From: a virus | Length of the DNA stretch: 60,316 nucleotides | Strand: one strand, 5' to 3' | Virus record (IMG/VR): IMGVR_UViG_3300047551_002696 | Span: 1 to 60,316 of that record | Part shown: positions 26,321 to 34,740 of the stretch, in pieces | How the letters are laid out: every line of letters begins with the position of its first letter | Position numbering within the stretch: the first letter of the stretch is position 1 | The notes under the pieces: model-generated | What the model saw: the letters and a program-made list of their open reading frames with translations, nothing else | Database searches by the model: none | What the model was told of the DNA's origin: nothing | Made by a program: the position numbers and the translations under genes

Positions 26321-26898
26321 TGCTTTGGAGAACATATATTGATGATACAACCCCAGAGGGTTTAGAAACTATCGCAGGTATTGACACACGCGGTAATGAA
26401 TATGGTATAGAAATAAGTCCAGATGTTGTGTGCAGAAATTTATATGCTACTGGAATTGCAACAGCTACGATTGGGGTCACTACCATTGGATTTGCTACAG
26501 TTGGCGTATTAACTTCGAGTTCTCTCTATCAGACTTCTACTGGAAAAATTTCTATTCCTGGAAATCAACTAAACACTTGGGCAAATTTCAATATCAATCT
26601 CGATCTTTCTCAAAGTATGGTTGCTATTGGAACAATTGGTAGGGAACCTATTTGGAATTTTACTAATGTGAGTGTAGAGTCATCAAGAATGGCAACAGTA
26701 ACCGTTGTTGCTACTTCATCATCCACAACACAAGTTTCCATGGGTAGAACATATACAATAAATGGTGGGTCAAGTAAGCAAATCACTTGGGCAACAACTT
26801 CAGTTCCAAACTTTGATATAACAAATTGGAATGTTCTTACGTTTAGAATTTTGAATGACTCTGTGGGAATCACATCCGTATTTGCAGCCAAAGAGTAA
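26320..26898 (+). CDS. Small tail/fibre protein with GVTT-type repeats
   Basis: 192 residues. After a 40-residue head (LWRTYIDDTTPEG) comes YATGIATATIGVTTIGFAT, the GVTT/GIAT beta-repeat also found in the large fibre genes of this window, then a globular domain of about 120 residues with many Ser/Thr (FNINLDLSQSMVAIG, VTVVATSSST, WNVLTFRILND). The start overlaps the previous stop (TAATG). It is the last gene of the upstream virion block; the next gene has its own host-type promoter. No family is assigned. Confidence 0.6.
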   Translation: MLWRTYIDDTTPEGLETIAGIDTRGNEYGIEISPDVVCRNLYATGIATATIGVTTIGFATVGVLTSSSLYQTSTGKISIPGNQLNTWANFNINLDLSQSMVAIGTIGREPIWNFTNVSVESSRMATVTVVATSSSTTQVSMGRTYTINGGSSKQITWATTSVPNFDITNWNVLTFRILNDSVGITSVFAAKE

Positions 26899-26910
26899 TT
26901 GCCACACCAC

Positions 26911-26939
26911 TTGACACCCGCCCCTGACTGTATTATGAT
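26911..26939 (+). promoter_or_regulatory. Strong sigma70-type promoter opening the small-gene island
   Basis: TTGACA (26911-26916), 17 bp, TATGAT (26934-26939), lying 12 bases after the previous stop. The -35 is a full consensus match and the -10 matches at five of six positions. The predicted start near 26946 leaves a leader of about 19 bases for the 60-residue gene. The spacer is unusually GC-rich for this genome. Confidence 0.75.
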
Positions 26940-26964
26940 ACATGGGTAATCAACGGACGACCGA

Positions 26965-27147
26965 ATGCAAGACGAGTATCTGACTAGTTGCGTGGTGGAC
27001 CCAATCAAACGTACAGTGTATCTTTATTCTAATGAGGGGTCAGAGAAGGAAGTGGTTTGTGAGACTGTTGAAGAGTTTATGAATGTGCTAGACTATGTAC
27101 GCAATACTCTTGATGAAAGCACTCTTTCATACGCAAATCCACTTTAA
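26965..27147 (+). CDS. Small protein of unknown function, first gene of the island
   Basis: 60 residues, acidic (MQDEYLTSC, KRTVYLYSNEGSEKEVVCETVEEF, MNVLDYVRNTLDE). The predicted fold is two or three short strands followed by a helix. It contains two cysteines. It is placed directly behind a consensus host-type promoter, so it should be expressed early or throughout infection, unlike the virion genes beside it. No family recognised. Confidence 0.6.
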   Translation: MQDEYLTSCVVDPIKRTVYLYSNEGSEKEVVCETVEEFMNVLDYVRNTLDESTLSYANPL

Positions 27148-27205
27148 GTTCCATTTTTCGGGGAAAAAAATCCCGGCAAATTTTTCCACACGATACTTTT
27201 TTGAA
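27148..27205 (+). promoter_or_regulatory. Hairpin leader element upstream of the 68-residue gene (copy 2 of 2)
   Basis: It starts right after a stop codon and ends six bases before the next ATG. It shares with 141-197 the blocks ATTTTTCGGG, an A-rich spacer, TCCCGG, an AT-rich stretch ending TTCC, and TACTTTTTTGAA. CGGG/CCCG and the flanking T/A runs can pair. The two copies serve genes of unrelated function. Confidence 0.6.
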
Positions 27206-27210
27206 AAAGT

Positions 27211-27417
27211 ATGAATTTACACAAAATCTCATATAAAACCCTCAAAGAGGAACCAGTCAAAACAACTCCAGAAAACGTAAAAGAGTCAAATGAAGCACTC
27301 TTTATGGCAAGATGGAATCTTCCAAAAGCAGCAAAACACTGCGGAATGTCACAAAAAGAAATGAAGTTGACATTCTGGGAGTATCTCAAGTATAATCCTA
27401 TCACCTACAAAGGGTGA
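27211..27417 (+). CDS. Small helix-turn-helix-like protein of unknown function
   Basis: 68 residues. The C-terminal part (ALFMARWNLPKAAKHCGMSQ, then KEMKLTFWEYLKYNP) reads like a short helix-turn-helix, with PKAAKHCGMS as turn and recognition helix. This is an inference from residue pattern, not a family match. It has the same leader element as gp59 and is followed after seven bases by tRNA-Leu, so transcript and tRNA may be processed from one RNA. Confidence 0.6.
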   Translation: MNLHKISYKTLKEEPVKTTPENVKESNEALFMARWNLPKAAKHCGMSQKEMKLTFWEYLKYNPITYKG

Positions 27418-27424
27418 TTTTTAT

Positions 27425-27509
27425 GGGAGCGTGGCGGAATAGGTAGACGCACCGGACTTAAAATCCGTTGGGAGTAGATCCCGTGAGAGTTCGATTCTCT
27501 CCGTTCCTA
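27425..27509 (+). tRNA. tRNA-Leu (anticodon UAA)
   Basis: Full cloverleaf of a class II tRNA: acceptor GGGAGCG with CGTTCCT (two G-U pairs), D arm with GGTAGACGC, anticodon loop CTTAAAA with TAA at 27459-27461, a long variable arm GGGA/TCCC, and T arm GAGAG-TTCGATT-CTCTC. The discriminator base is A and no CCA is encoded. It reads TTA (and by wobble TTG) codons. One acceptor-adjacent pair in the anticodon stem is imperfect (C-U). Confidence 0.92.
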
Positions 27510-27532
27510 TTAGAGGACTTAACCTCCTCTAA
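27510..27532 (+). terminator. Hairpin directly after tRNA-Leu
   Basis: An 8-bp perfect stem (27510-27517 with 27525-27532) with a seven-base loop. No T run follows, so termination is uncertain. It may instead be a 3'-processing or stability element for the tRNA. Its descending arm contains the start of a CTAAATA motif. Confidence 0.45.
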
Positions 27533-27535
27533 ATA
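27529..27535 (+). promoter_or_regulatory. Candidate late promoter before the 89-residue gene
   Basis: CTAAATA formed by the end of the preceding hairpin and the next bases, 22 bases before the ATG at 27558. An AAAGGA ribosome-binding site lies between. Confidence 0.4.
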
Positions 27536-27557
27536 ATCAAAAGTAAAGGACTATTCT

Positions 27558-27827
27558 ATGAAATACAGAATAGACGCCAGATACGTTTGGTACAATAAAG
27601 GATCTCAATTGGTCCTGATGTACTTCATTCAGAATATTCCCTTTACCTTTGATGATGTTCCAGATAGTCTTATGTACGATATGGAACTCATAGAATTGGC
27701 AGATAATGAAAGAAGATTTGAACCAGAGGATTTATATCGTTCATCTTTTTATTTGATTGATGAACAATGCCATCCTCTTATGTTTGAAGTTGAACTGGAA
27801 AATCCAGAAATGTTACCTGCTGATTAA
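27558..27827 (+). CDS. Small acidic protein of unknown function between the tRNAs
   Basis: 89 residues, net acidic, with YRIDARYVWYNKGSQLVLMYFIQ and DMELIELADNERRFEPEDLYRSSFYLIDE. It is probably a small alpha/beta protein without signal peptide. It ends one base before tRNA-Thr. No family recognised. Both a late-type motif and read-through from the island promoter could express it. Confidence 0.6.
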   Translation: MKYRIDARYVWYNKGSQLVLMYFIQNIPFTFDDVPDSLMYDMELIELADNERRFEPEDLYRSSFYLIDEQCHPLMFEVELENPEMLPAD

Positions 27828-27828
27828 T

Positions 27829-27900
27829 GCCTCTCTAGCTCAGTGGCAGAGCACTCGCCTTGTAAGCGAGCGGTCATCGGTTCAAATCCGATGGGGGGCT
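27829..27900 (+). tRNA. tRNA-Thr (anticodon UGU)
   Basis: Cloverleaf of normal size: acceptor GCCTCTC with GGGGGGC, D arm AGCTCAGTGGCAGAGC, anticodon stem CTCGC/GCGAG with loop CTTGTAA (anticodon TGT), T arm ATCGG-TTCAAAT-CCGAT. No CCA is encoded; the discriminator is T. It reads ACA codons, which are abundant in the Thr-rich fibre genes of the window. Confidence 0.93.
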
Positions 27901-27920
27901 TCAGTTTCTATAATTTGGGA

Positions 27921-28094
27921 ATGAAAATTAACCTGTGGTATTGTGACACTATGATGCAGTGGCGTTGGACTTTAACTGACGACTCACGTCCCATTGTAAA
28001 ACAAGAATCAGGTCAGCAACCATTTCTTCGTGACGCCATGAACGATGTGGCAAATACGGTAGAATATATGTTAGAATCAAAACAAAGTAAGTAA
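27921..28094 (+). CDS. Small conserved-looking protein after tRNA-Thr
   Basis: The ATG at 27921 gives 57 residues. A longer reading from 27843 would start inside the tRNA gene and is rejected. The sequence MKINLWYCDTMMQWRWTLTD, then SGQQPFLRDAMNDVANTVEYML, has a strand-rich start with many aromatic residues and a C-terminal amphipathic helix. I recall similar short proteins in other marine cyanophages, but their function is unknown. It is followed by a small inverted repeat (TAAGTA/TACTTA, 28089-28104) before the Mom-like gene. Confidence 0.6.
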   Translation: MKINLWYCDTMMQWRWTLTDDSRPIVKQESGQQPFLRDAMNDVANTVEYMLESKQSK

Positions 28095-28104
28095 AAATAC
28101 TTAG

Positions 28105-28713
28105 ATGAAATCCGATTTTTATATAGATAAGGTAAGTAAAGAAGAAATTAAAGAACTTCTTTACACTTACCATTATCTCAAAGACGAATCAAAGGATTTT
28201 AAATCTGGTTTCAACTATGGACTTTACCGTAGATCTTTCACAGATATACTTAGGGTTGGCAACTGTCTTGGTGCTTGCATTTTTACTGGTCTCCCAGTTC
28301 CAGAAATTGCCGTAGGAGCATTTGGTTTAGAGAGAAACCAGCAAGACGGAATATATGAGTTATCAAGACTCTGTATACATCCTGATATTCAAAAAGAAGA
28401 GTATAATATCACCTCTTGGTTCGTCAGTCGTTGTATAAGGAGATTTAGAAAAGATGCCACAGTTCGTGCTATTCTTAGTTACGCTGACTCTAATCACCAC
28501 ACTGGAACTATATACAGAGCTTGCAATTTTCAATACTATGGTTTAACTGATCCTAAAAAAGACTTTTACTATGCTGATGGAACTAAACACTCTAGAGGTA
28601 GTGTTAAAGGTATTGATGGTGAGTGGAGGGATAGGTCTCGTAAACATCGCTATCTTATGGTTTTTGAAAAAGAACTAAAAAAACGCTTGACATGGAAAGA
28701 AGAAAAGTGGTAA
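28105..28713 (+). CDS. Mom-like DNA adenine-modification enzyme
   Basis: 202 residues (phage Mu Mom: about 230-240). GNAT-like core with the pattern I associate with the Mom family: YHYLKDESK near the start, GACIFTGLPVPEIAVGAFG, YELSRLCIHPD at 84-94, WFVSRCIRRFRKDATVRAILSYAD and HHTGTIYRACNFQYYG at about 131-146. Mu Mom has equivalent DLSRLWV, FADPNAGHVGTVYQATNF and YTG segments. Mu Mom converts adenine to a methylcarbamoyl derivative that protects phage DNA from restriction. If active, this gene would modify phage or host DNA. It closes the non-structural island and is followed by a terminator. An ordinary GNAT acetyltransferase is the alternative. Confidence 0.72.
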   Translation: MKSDFYIDKVSKEEIKELLYTYHYLKDESKDFKSGFNYGLYRRSFTDILRVGNCLGACIFTGLPVPEIAVGAFGLERNQQDGIYELSRLCIHPDIQKEEYNITSWFVSRCIRRFRKDATVRAILSYADSNHHTGTIYRACNFQYYGLTDPKKDFYYADGTKHSRGSVKGIDGEWRDRSRKHRYLMVFEKELKKRLTWKEEKW

Positions 28714-28752
28714 AATAATAATGTCCGTGTGAAGGAATGCCAATTAGTGCTC

Positions 28753-28778
28753 ACAAAACCCCCTTTTGGGGGTTTTGT
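28753..28778 (+). terminator. Terminator closing the small-gene island
   Basis: An 11-bp perfect stem (28753-28763 with 28768-28778), with a C5/G5 core, a TTTT loop and A4/T4 flanks, 39 bases after the Mom-like stop. The symmetry makes it potentially bidirectional. It insulates the host-type island from the following late genes. Confidence 0.8.
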
Positions 28779-28784
28779 TGTATG

Positions 28785-28791
28785 ATAAATA
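28785..28791 (+). promoter_or_regulatory. Candidate late promoter for the giant fibre gene block
   Basis: ATAAATA (GATAAATA with the preceding base), just after the terminator and 31 bases before the ATG at 28823. Its position right behind a terminator strengthens the case. Confidence 0.55.
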
Positions 28792-28822
28792 ATCCATAAC
28801 GGAAACTATAAGTACTAATAAG

Positions 28823-31800
28823 ATGGGTCTCTCCAGATTAGATAATTTTCTGAAGTCAGCAAGAGGAACAATTCTCTACGTTAATCCGAACGACTTAGAT
28901 GCAACGGATAGTATTGAAAATCAGGGTAACTCACTGACTCGTCCATTTAAGACGATTCAAAGAGCACTTATTGAAGCGTCAAGATTTTCATATCAAAAAG
29001 GTTTAAGTAACGATAGATTTAATAAAACAACAATTTTACTATATCCTGGTGATCATATTGTAGATAACCGTCCTGGATGGATTCCTGATGGGTTAAATAA
29101 TTATCAACTGAGAGATGGCACTACATCAAATAATCTCCCAGCATTTGACCTATCTTCAAATTTTGATTTAACTACTCCATCCAATGAACTTTATAAGTTA
29201 AACAGTATCTATGGTGGAGTAATTGTACCAAGAGGTACATCAATTGTTGGTCTTGATTTACGTAAAACAAAAATACGTCCTAAGTATGTTCCAAATCCGT
29301 TAAACAATAATATTACACCTTCAACCATTTTTAGAATTACTGGTGGTTGTTATTTTTGGCAGTTTTCATTATTTGATGCTGATCCAAATGGTCAGTGTTA
29401 CATGGATTATACGTCCAATCTTTTTGTTCCTAATTTTTCTCACCATAAATTAACTTGTTTTGAGTATGCAGATGGTGTGAATAATGTTTTCATCAATGAT
29501 GAATTCATCACTAATCGTGACTTTGGTAGAACTGACCTTGACATGTATTATGAAAAGGTTGGTCTAGTATACGGACAATCTTCTGGACGCCCAATTGAAC
29601 CAGATTATCCAAGTGCTGGTTTGGACATCGAATCAAAAATTGATGAATATCGCATTGTAGGGTCTACAGGACAAAGTATTGGTATTTCAAGTATCAAATC
29701 TGGAGATGGTGTAACACCATCAACAACTGTTACCGTTACAACACTTTCTGCAGTTCCTGGTCTTGACGTTGATACACCATTTAGAATTGAAGGAATTACC
29801 GCAACAGGATATAATGGACAGTTTGTTGTAACTGACAAAATATCTGATACTGAAATAAAATATCAAGTTCAAGATATTCCAACTCTAGCACTTCCTTCTA
29901 GTACTGGTGCTACACTTTCTTTACAATCTGATAGCGTTACTTCAGCATCACCATACATCTTTAACATATCTCTACGTTCTGTTTATGGTATGTGTGGTCT
30001 ACTTGCCGATGGAGACAAAGCATCTGGATTTAAATCTGTTGTTATTGCACAATTTACTGGTATTGGTCTACAAAAGGACGATAGAGCTTTTGTAGTTTTT
30101 GATGAAACAACTGGATTATATCAGGACAATACTGTTGCTGGAAATGAAACAATAAGTAATAATTCAAGAGCAGTATTTAAACCGGAATGGAGAAACTTCC
30201 ACATTAAGGCAACAAATAATGCCTTCATTCAGAACGTTTCTATTTTTGCTATTGGATTTGCTGAACAGTTTGCAACCGAAAGTGGTGGTGACATGTCTAT
30301 CACCAACTCCAACTCAAACTTTGGTGCTCGAGCACTAGTTGCAAATGGATTTAGAAAAGATGCATTTCCTCAAGATGATCTTGGATACTTCACACATATT
30401 ATTCCACCAAAAGAAATACCAATTGAAGAAGTAACAATTGAATATGATGCTTTGGATGTTGGTGGAGTTGTTGGTGTTGGATCTACCGGTCATCTACCAC
30501 TGTATAATCAAACAAACGTTGATGTTCCACCTGATAGTGTCATTGAAGGATACAGAATTGGTGCAAGAGTAAATGATAGACTGAGTGTTTTAGTATCTTT
30601 TGCCGGTAGTGTAACTGAATATTCCTCAAGAATTGTTATGCCAAATTCTCAGACAAGTTCTGAGAAGTCATTTAATGTAATTTCTAATTCTGGATCTGGA
30701 ATTCTTGGATTTAGTTCTACTGGACATACTCTCTTAACTGGAGAGACAATCAGATTTTTCAGTGACACTGGTAAAATTCCAGACGGTTTGCTCAATAATC
30801 AAGTTTATTATGCGATTACAAGTACAACAGATGTTGGTATTGGAACAACTCAAATTAAAGTTGCAAAAACTTTAGGAGACGCACTTACACATACTTCAAC
30901 GAATACAAAGAATTTAACATTTAATACTAAAGGTGGAAATCTTAAAGTTGTAAGTAGAGTAACGGATAAGAAGGCTGGAGATATTGGGCACCCTGTCCAA
31001 TATGATTCTAATAGAGGGCAATGGTATATTAAAGTTGCTTCTGCTAGCACTGAAAATGGTTTATATAATGCAATTGTTGGAATTGGATCTACTGCTCTTG
31101 GTGCTGCTACACCAAGAACATACTTTAGACGTAAGAAAGATACTAGAACTCCAATGGATACAACGTATCGTGTAAGATATGTTATTCCAAAAGAAAGTAA
31201 TGGAATCAATGCAAGACCTCCAAGTGACGCTTACATTATTCAAGAATCTAATTCATCTATTGGATCCACAACTGGTGAAATTCAAACATATTTCGGAAAT
31301 GGTTCTATTGGAAATGTAAATCAGCAAAGAAACTTTAGATTTATTGCAGATGCTATTTGGTATAGTGGATCCAACACTGCTAACTTTGCAACTGAACTTC
31401 CACACAATCTTTCTGTTGGGTCTGAAGTAGAAGTATTAAATATCAAATCAACTATTAATACTGCTGGTGTTGGGAATTCCGGATTTAACAGAACTTATGT
31501 TGTCACTGGAATTGGTAGTGCTAAGAATTTTACTGTTGGGTTGAATACTGATCCAGGATCTTTTTCAAGTGATACTACTGCTAGAAATACATCTCTCCCA
31601 TATTTCAAGAGAAAGAAATATAAAAATACATACTACATTTATAGAAATGAAGAAGCACAGAGATATATTTCTGGAAAGCAAGATGGCATATACTACTTAA
31701 CTCTGGTTAACTCATCGAATTCTCCTACATCAAATTATTTTTCAAATGAAAAATTCTCCCAACCAGTTAAGGAATTATATCCCCAAATAAGTAGAGACAA

Positions 31801-34729
31801 TCCAGTTTCAGATCCTGAAGAAGCAAAATCATTTGCACAAACATCATTAATTGGTGAGGTATTACTTGATGATGTTCGCAAGAGTCTTACAAAGGAAACT
31901 ATTCTAAAGAAATTGTCTGATACTGATGTTGGTGTAGGTATTACCAATATTGTATCTGCAGCATCTACTCTCCATAGTGTTTACACATCAATTGAACACG
32001 GATTGAATAGAATTGTTAAAGTTTCAATTGCTAATAGTGGTGCTGGTTATGGAAGTGGATCTGCGGGAGATCTTTATAATGCACGCCTTGTTGGATTGGG
32101 TGGATCAATAACTGGAAATCACGCCACAGCAAAAGTATCTGTTAACTCTTTTGGTAATTTAACAAGCGTTACCATCATGGATGGTGGTAGTGCTTATGGT
32201 ATTGGAAATAGTCTTGCTGTTGTTGGAATTGCAACAACCACTGGATATACTCAAGCAATTGTAACGGTAACTAAAGTTTATAATAATGTTGGGGATGTTG
32301 TAAGAGTTTCTGGTGTAAGTTCAGAAATATATTCCACATTCAATGGTCTTTATCGTATTACTGATGTACCTGTTGGTGCTGCCAATAGTTTTAGAGCAGA
32401 ATCTGCAGTTGGTGTATCTACTTGGAGCACTGGTGGTGGAATTGGATTGACATTTACTTCAGATGCTTTTGTATACTTAACTGGTGAATCTTTAAGAATA
32501 AATTCACTTGTTTACAATAAAGATGTTGGTATTGCAACTATTACAACACAAAATCGTCATGGATTAAAAGTTGATGCAAAAGTAAAAATCAGTGGTGCTA
32601 ATGAGTCTTTATACAATGGAGACTTTGTTGTTACTGAAAACGTTGGACTGACTACTTTCTCAGTTAAAATTGGTGTTGGAACAACTGCTCCATCTGCTAC
32701 AGGTACTCTTTATGCATACCGTGAAGGTGTAACATCGAATGATGGTATTATTACTGTTGATAATGAGAATCTAAATGGTAGAATGATTCCATCATATGCT
32801 GGAATTACAACAACATTGTTTGCATTAGTTTCTGATACTGCGACGGATCAAATCTATATTCAAGGTATAGAAAATCTTGATATTAGAATTGGTGACTACT
32901 TATCAATTGACGATGAAATTGTTAGAGTTAAAACTACTGTACCAAGTGCAATTACAACTGGAACTGCTATATCAGTTTTTAGAGGTGTTCTTGGTACAAA
33001 ATCTGCAAGTCATGAAAACGGTGCAGTTGTTAGAAGAATACGTCCAACTCCTGTTGAATTGAGAAGACATTCTATTTCTCGTGCATCTGGTCATACATTT
33101 GAATATGTTGGATTTGGTCCTGGAAATTATTCAACAGCATTACCAGAAAAACAAGATCGTCAAATTTCTGCTCAGGAAGAGTTAGTAGCACAATCAACAA
33201 GAAGAGATGGTGGAATTAACTTCTACACTGGTATGAATGATAAGGGTATTTCATATTCTGGTAATAAGAAGTTAAGCACAGTTACTGGTCTTGAAGAAAT
33301 TTTTGATACCCCAGTTCAAACTATAACTGGTGAAGATATTGGTAATCTGCCAAGTATTAATATTGTTAATCCAGTTGAAGGTCTTTTCTCTCGTTCTATT
33401 CGTGTTGATGGTGGTACTGATGGAAAAGCAATATCACAATTTAATGGTCCAGTAATCTTTACAGATAAAATCACTTCGACATCGCCAAAAGGAATTGAAG
33501 CAACTTCATTATACATTCAGGGTGATGCTACTGTTTCTAGAAAGCATACTGTTGGTATTTCAACTCCAACGTCTGCAGGAAATCCAGGTGATATTGTTTA
33601 CTATGAAAACCCATCCAAGAGTGGATACATGGGATGGATTTATACTACAGAGAATGCTTGGTATCGCTTTGGAAATGTCAGTATTTCTAGAGATTCTAAT
33701 CTTGCTATCTTTGATCAGGTTGGAATTGGTACGACAACTCCACTTGATTCTAGATTGAGAGTTGGTCTTGGAACTATTACAAATGATGTTTTTGTTGTTG
33801 ATGCAGGACCACTCGGATCCGGAACTACTGGTGGTGGAGTTGGAATTGGAACAACTGCAAATGGATTTAAGTTAAGAGTACAGGGTAGTGTAAGTATTAG
33901 TGGAACTTGTTATGCTGGTTCATTCTCTGGCGATGGATCTGGGCTTACTGCATTGAATGCAAGTGCAACAGGATGGACACAAGTTACTGGTGCGTATTAT
34001 AATACTGCATTTGCAAATATTGGTATTGGTACTTCTGTTCCTGCTTATAATTTGCATCTTGGATCTCCTGGAACTGGAAACGTTGATCTTTATGTAGAAA
34101 ATGTTGCTAAATTTGTTGGATTTATCACATCAAATAATATGTTTGTTAGTGGAATCCTCACAGCAACTTCATTTGACTTACAAAGTTCAACTGGCGAAAT
34201 TACCGCAGGAATTATTACATCAACCAATATTAGAATTGGCACTGCTGGAACTGCAATAATGTCAATTAATGACGATATTGGAATTGGAACAGCATCTCCA
34301 AGAGCCAAGCTTGACATTGAAGGTCTTGCGAGACTTAAGACTTATTCTGAAGCGGTAGGATTCCCAACCATAACTTCTAATGTTGTTACATTAGATCTTT
34401 CTGATACACAAACCTTTGAACTGACATTGTTTGAAAATGTCAATTACTTTACAATTGCAAATGTACCATCAGATGCATCTTCATTTACAATCAAAATTCT
34501 TCAAAATCCAACTGGAGGTTACACTGCAAATCTAGATGACTTTAGAACTGTTGGTTTGAATACAATTCCAGTTCGTTGGCCAGGTGGAGGTGTAAAACCG
34601 GGAGTGACAACCACTGCAAATAGAAGTGATATCTATTCATTTAGAATCTTTAATGGTAATAATTTAATAAGTTATTCTCCGGGGTCAGGAATATATGGTA
34701 TTGTTGTCGGTCAAAACTTTGCAGATTGA
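28823..34729 (+). CDS. Giant fibre/baseplate protein with beta-helix head
   Basis: 1968 residues. The N-terminus MGLSRLDNFLKSARGTILYV, then GNSLTRPFKTIQRALIEA (about 35-52) with LLYPGDHIVDNRPG, resembles the opening of right-handed parallel beta-helix (pectate-lyase-like) tail proteins. The middle has many Thr/Val/Gly repeats, and a GxxY-type module (GAGYGSGSAGD, DGGSAYGIGN). From about residue 1590 come VGIGTTTP repeats typical of fibre shafts, GDGSGLTALNAS, and a C-terminal 130-residue domain (TLDLSDTQTFELTLFENV, NVPSDASSFTI, VRWPGGGVKPG) recalled as the end domain of many marine-phage fibres. Probably a long tail-fibre or peripheral baseplate protein. No T4 homologue is recognised. Confidence 0.65.
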   Translation: MGLSRLDNFLKSARGTILYVNPNDLDATDSIENQGNSLTRPFKTIQRALIEASRFSYQKGLSNDRFNKTTILLYPGDHIVDNRPGWIPDGLNNYQLRDGTTSNNLPAFDLSSNFDLTTPSNELYKLNSIYGGVIVPRGTSIVGLDLRKTKIRPKYVPNPLNNNITPSTIFRITGGCYFWQFSLFDADPNGQCYMDYTSNLFVPNFSHHKLTCFEYADGVNNVFINDEFITNRDFGRTDLDMYYEKVGLVYGQSSGRPIEPDYPSAGLDIESKIDEYRIVGSTGQSIGISSIKSGDGVTPSTTVTVTTLSAVPGLDVDTPFRIEGITATGYNGQFVVTDKISDTEIKYQVQDIPTLALPSSTGATLSLQSDSVTSASPYIFNISLRSVYGMCGLLADGDKASGFKSVVIAQFTGIGLQKDDRAFVVFDETTGLYQDNTVAGNETISNNSRAVFKPEWRNFHIKATNNAFIQNVSIFAIGFAEQFATESGGDMSITNSNSNFGARALVANGFRKDAFPQDDLGYFTHIIPPKEIPIEEVTIEYDALDVGGVVGVGSTGHLPLYNQTNVDVPPDSVIEGYRIGARVNDRLSVLVSFAGSVTEYSSRIVMPNSQTSSEKSFNVISNSGSGILGFSSTGHTLLTGETIRFFSDTGKIPDGLLNNQVYYAITSTTDVGIGTTQIKVAKTLGDALTHTSTNTKNLTFNTKGGNLKVVSRVTDKKAGDIGHPVQYDSNRGQWYIKVASASTENGLYNAIVGIGSTALGAATPRTYFRRKKDTRTPMDTTYRVRYVIPKESNGINARPPSDAYIIQESNSSIGSTTGEIQTYFGNGSIGNVNQQRNFRFIADAIWYSGSNTANFATELPHNLSVGSEVEVLNIKSTINTAGVGNSGFNRTYVVTGIGSAKNFTVGLNTDPGSFSSDTTARNTSLPYFKRKKYKNTYYIYRNEEAQRYISGKQDGIYYLTLVNSSNSPTSNYFSNEKFSQPVKELYPQISRDNPVSDPEEAKSFAQTSLIGEVLLDDVRKSLTKETILKKLSDTDVGVGITNIVSAASTLHSVYTSIEHGLNRIVKVSIANSGAGYGSGSAGDLYNARLVGLGGSITGNHATAKVSVNSFGNLTSVTIMDGGSAYGIGNSLAVVGIATTTGYTQAIVTVTKVYNNVGDVVRVSGVSSEIYSTFNGLYRITDVPVGAANSFRAESAVGVSTWSTGGGIGLTFTSDAFVYLTGESLRINSLVYNKDVGIATITTQNRHGLKVDAKVKISGANESLYNGDFVVTENVGLTTFSVKIGVGTTAPSATGTLYAYREGVTSNDGIITVDNENLNGRMIPSYAGITTTLFALVSDTATDQIYIQGIENLDIRIGDYLSIDDEIVRVKTTVPSAITTGTAISVFRGVLGTKSASHENGAVVRRIRPTPVELRRHSISRASGHTFEYVGFGPGNYSTALPEKQDRQISAQEELVAQSTRRDGGINFYTGMNDKGISYSGNKKLSTVTGLEEIFDTPVQTITGEDIGNLPSINIVNPVEGLFSRSIRVDGGTDGKAISQFNGPVIFTDKITSTSPKGIEATSLYIQGDATVSRKHTVGISTPTSAGNPGDIVYYENPSKSGYMGWIYTTENAWYRFGNVSISRDSNLAIFDQVGIGTTTPLDSRLRVGLGTITNDVFVVDAGPLGSGTTGGGVGIGTTANGFKLRVQGSVSISGTCYAGSFSGDGSGLTALNASATGWTQVTGAYYNTAFANIGIGTSVPAYNLHLGSPGTGNVDLYVENVAKFVGFITSNNMFVSGILTATSFDLQSSTGEITAGIITSTNIRIGTAGTAIMSINDDIGIGTASPRAKLDIEGLARLKTYSEAVGFPTITSNVVTLDLSDTQTFELTLFENVNYFTIANVPSDASSFTIKILQNPTGGYTANLDDFRTVGLNTIPVRWPGGGVKPGVTTTANRSDIYSFRIFNGNNLISYSPGSGIYGIVVGQNFAD

Positions 34730-34740
34730 GGTAAAAAGTA

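Noticed and set aside
27843-27920. N-terminal extension of the 57-residue gene
   Set aside because: It would be translated from tRNA-Thr sequence.
28089-28104. TAAGTA/TACTTA inverted repeat before the Mom-like gene as a terminator
   Set aside because: The stem is short and AT-only with no T run, and it lies 10 bases before a gene likely to be in the same transcript.
29605-29838. Minus-strand open frames inside the giant fibre genes (for example 29605-29838, 31735-31947, 39709-40074)
   Set aside because: They have no ribosome-binding site or promoter, and composition follows the complementary strand's Thr/Val/Gly repeats. The plus-strand frames are continuous and carry recognisable domains.
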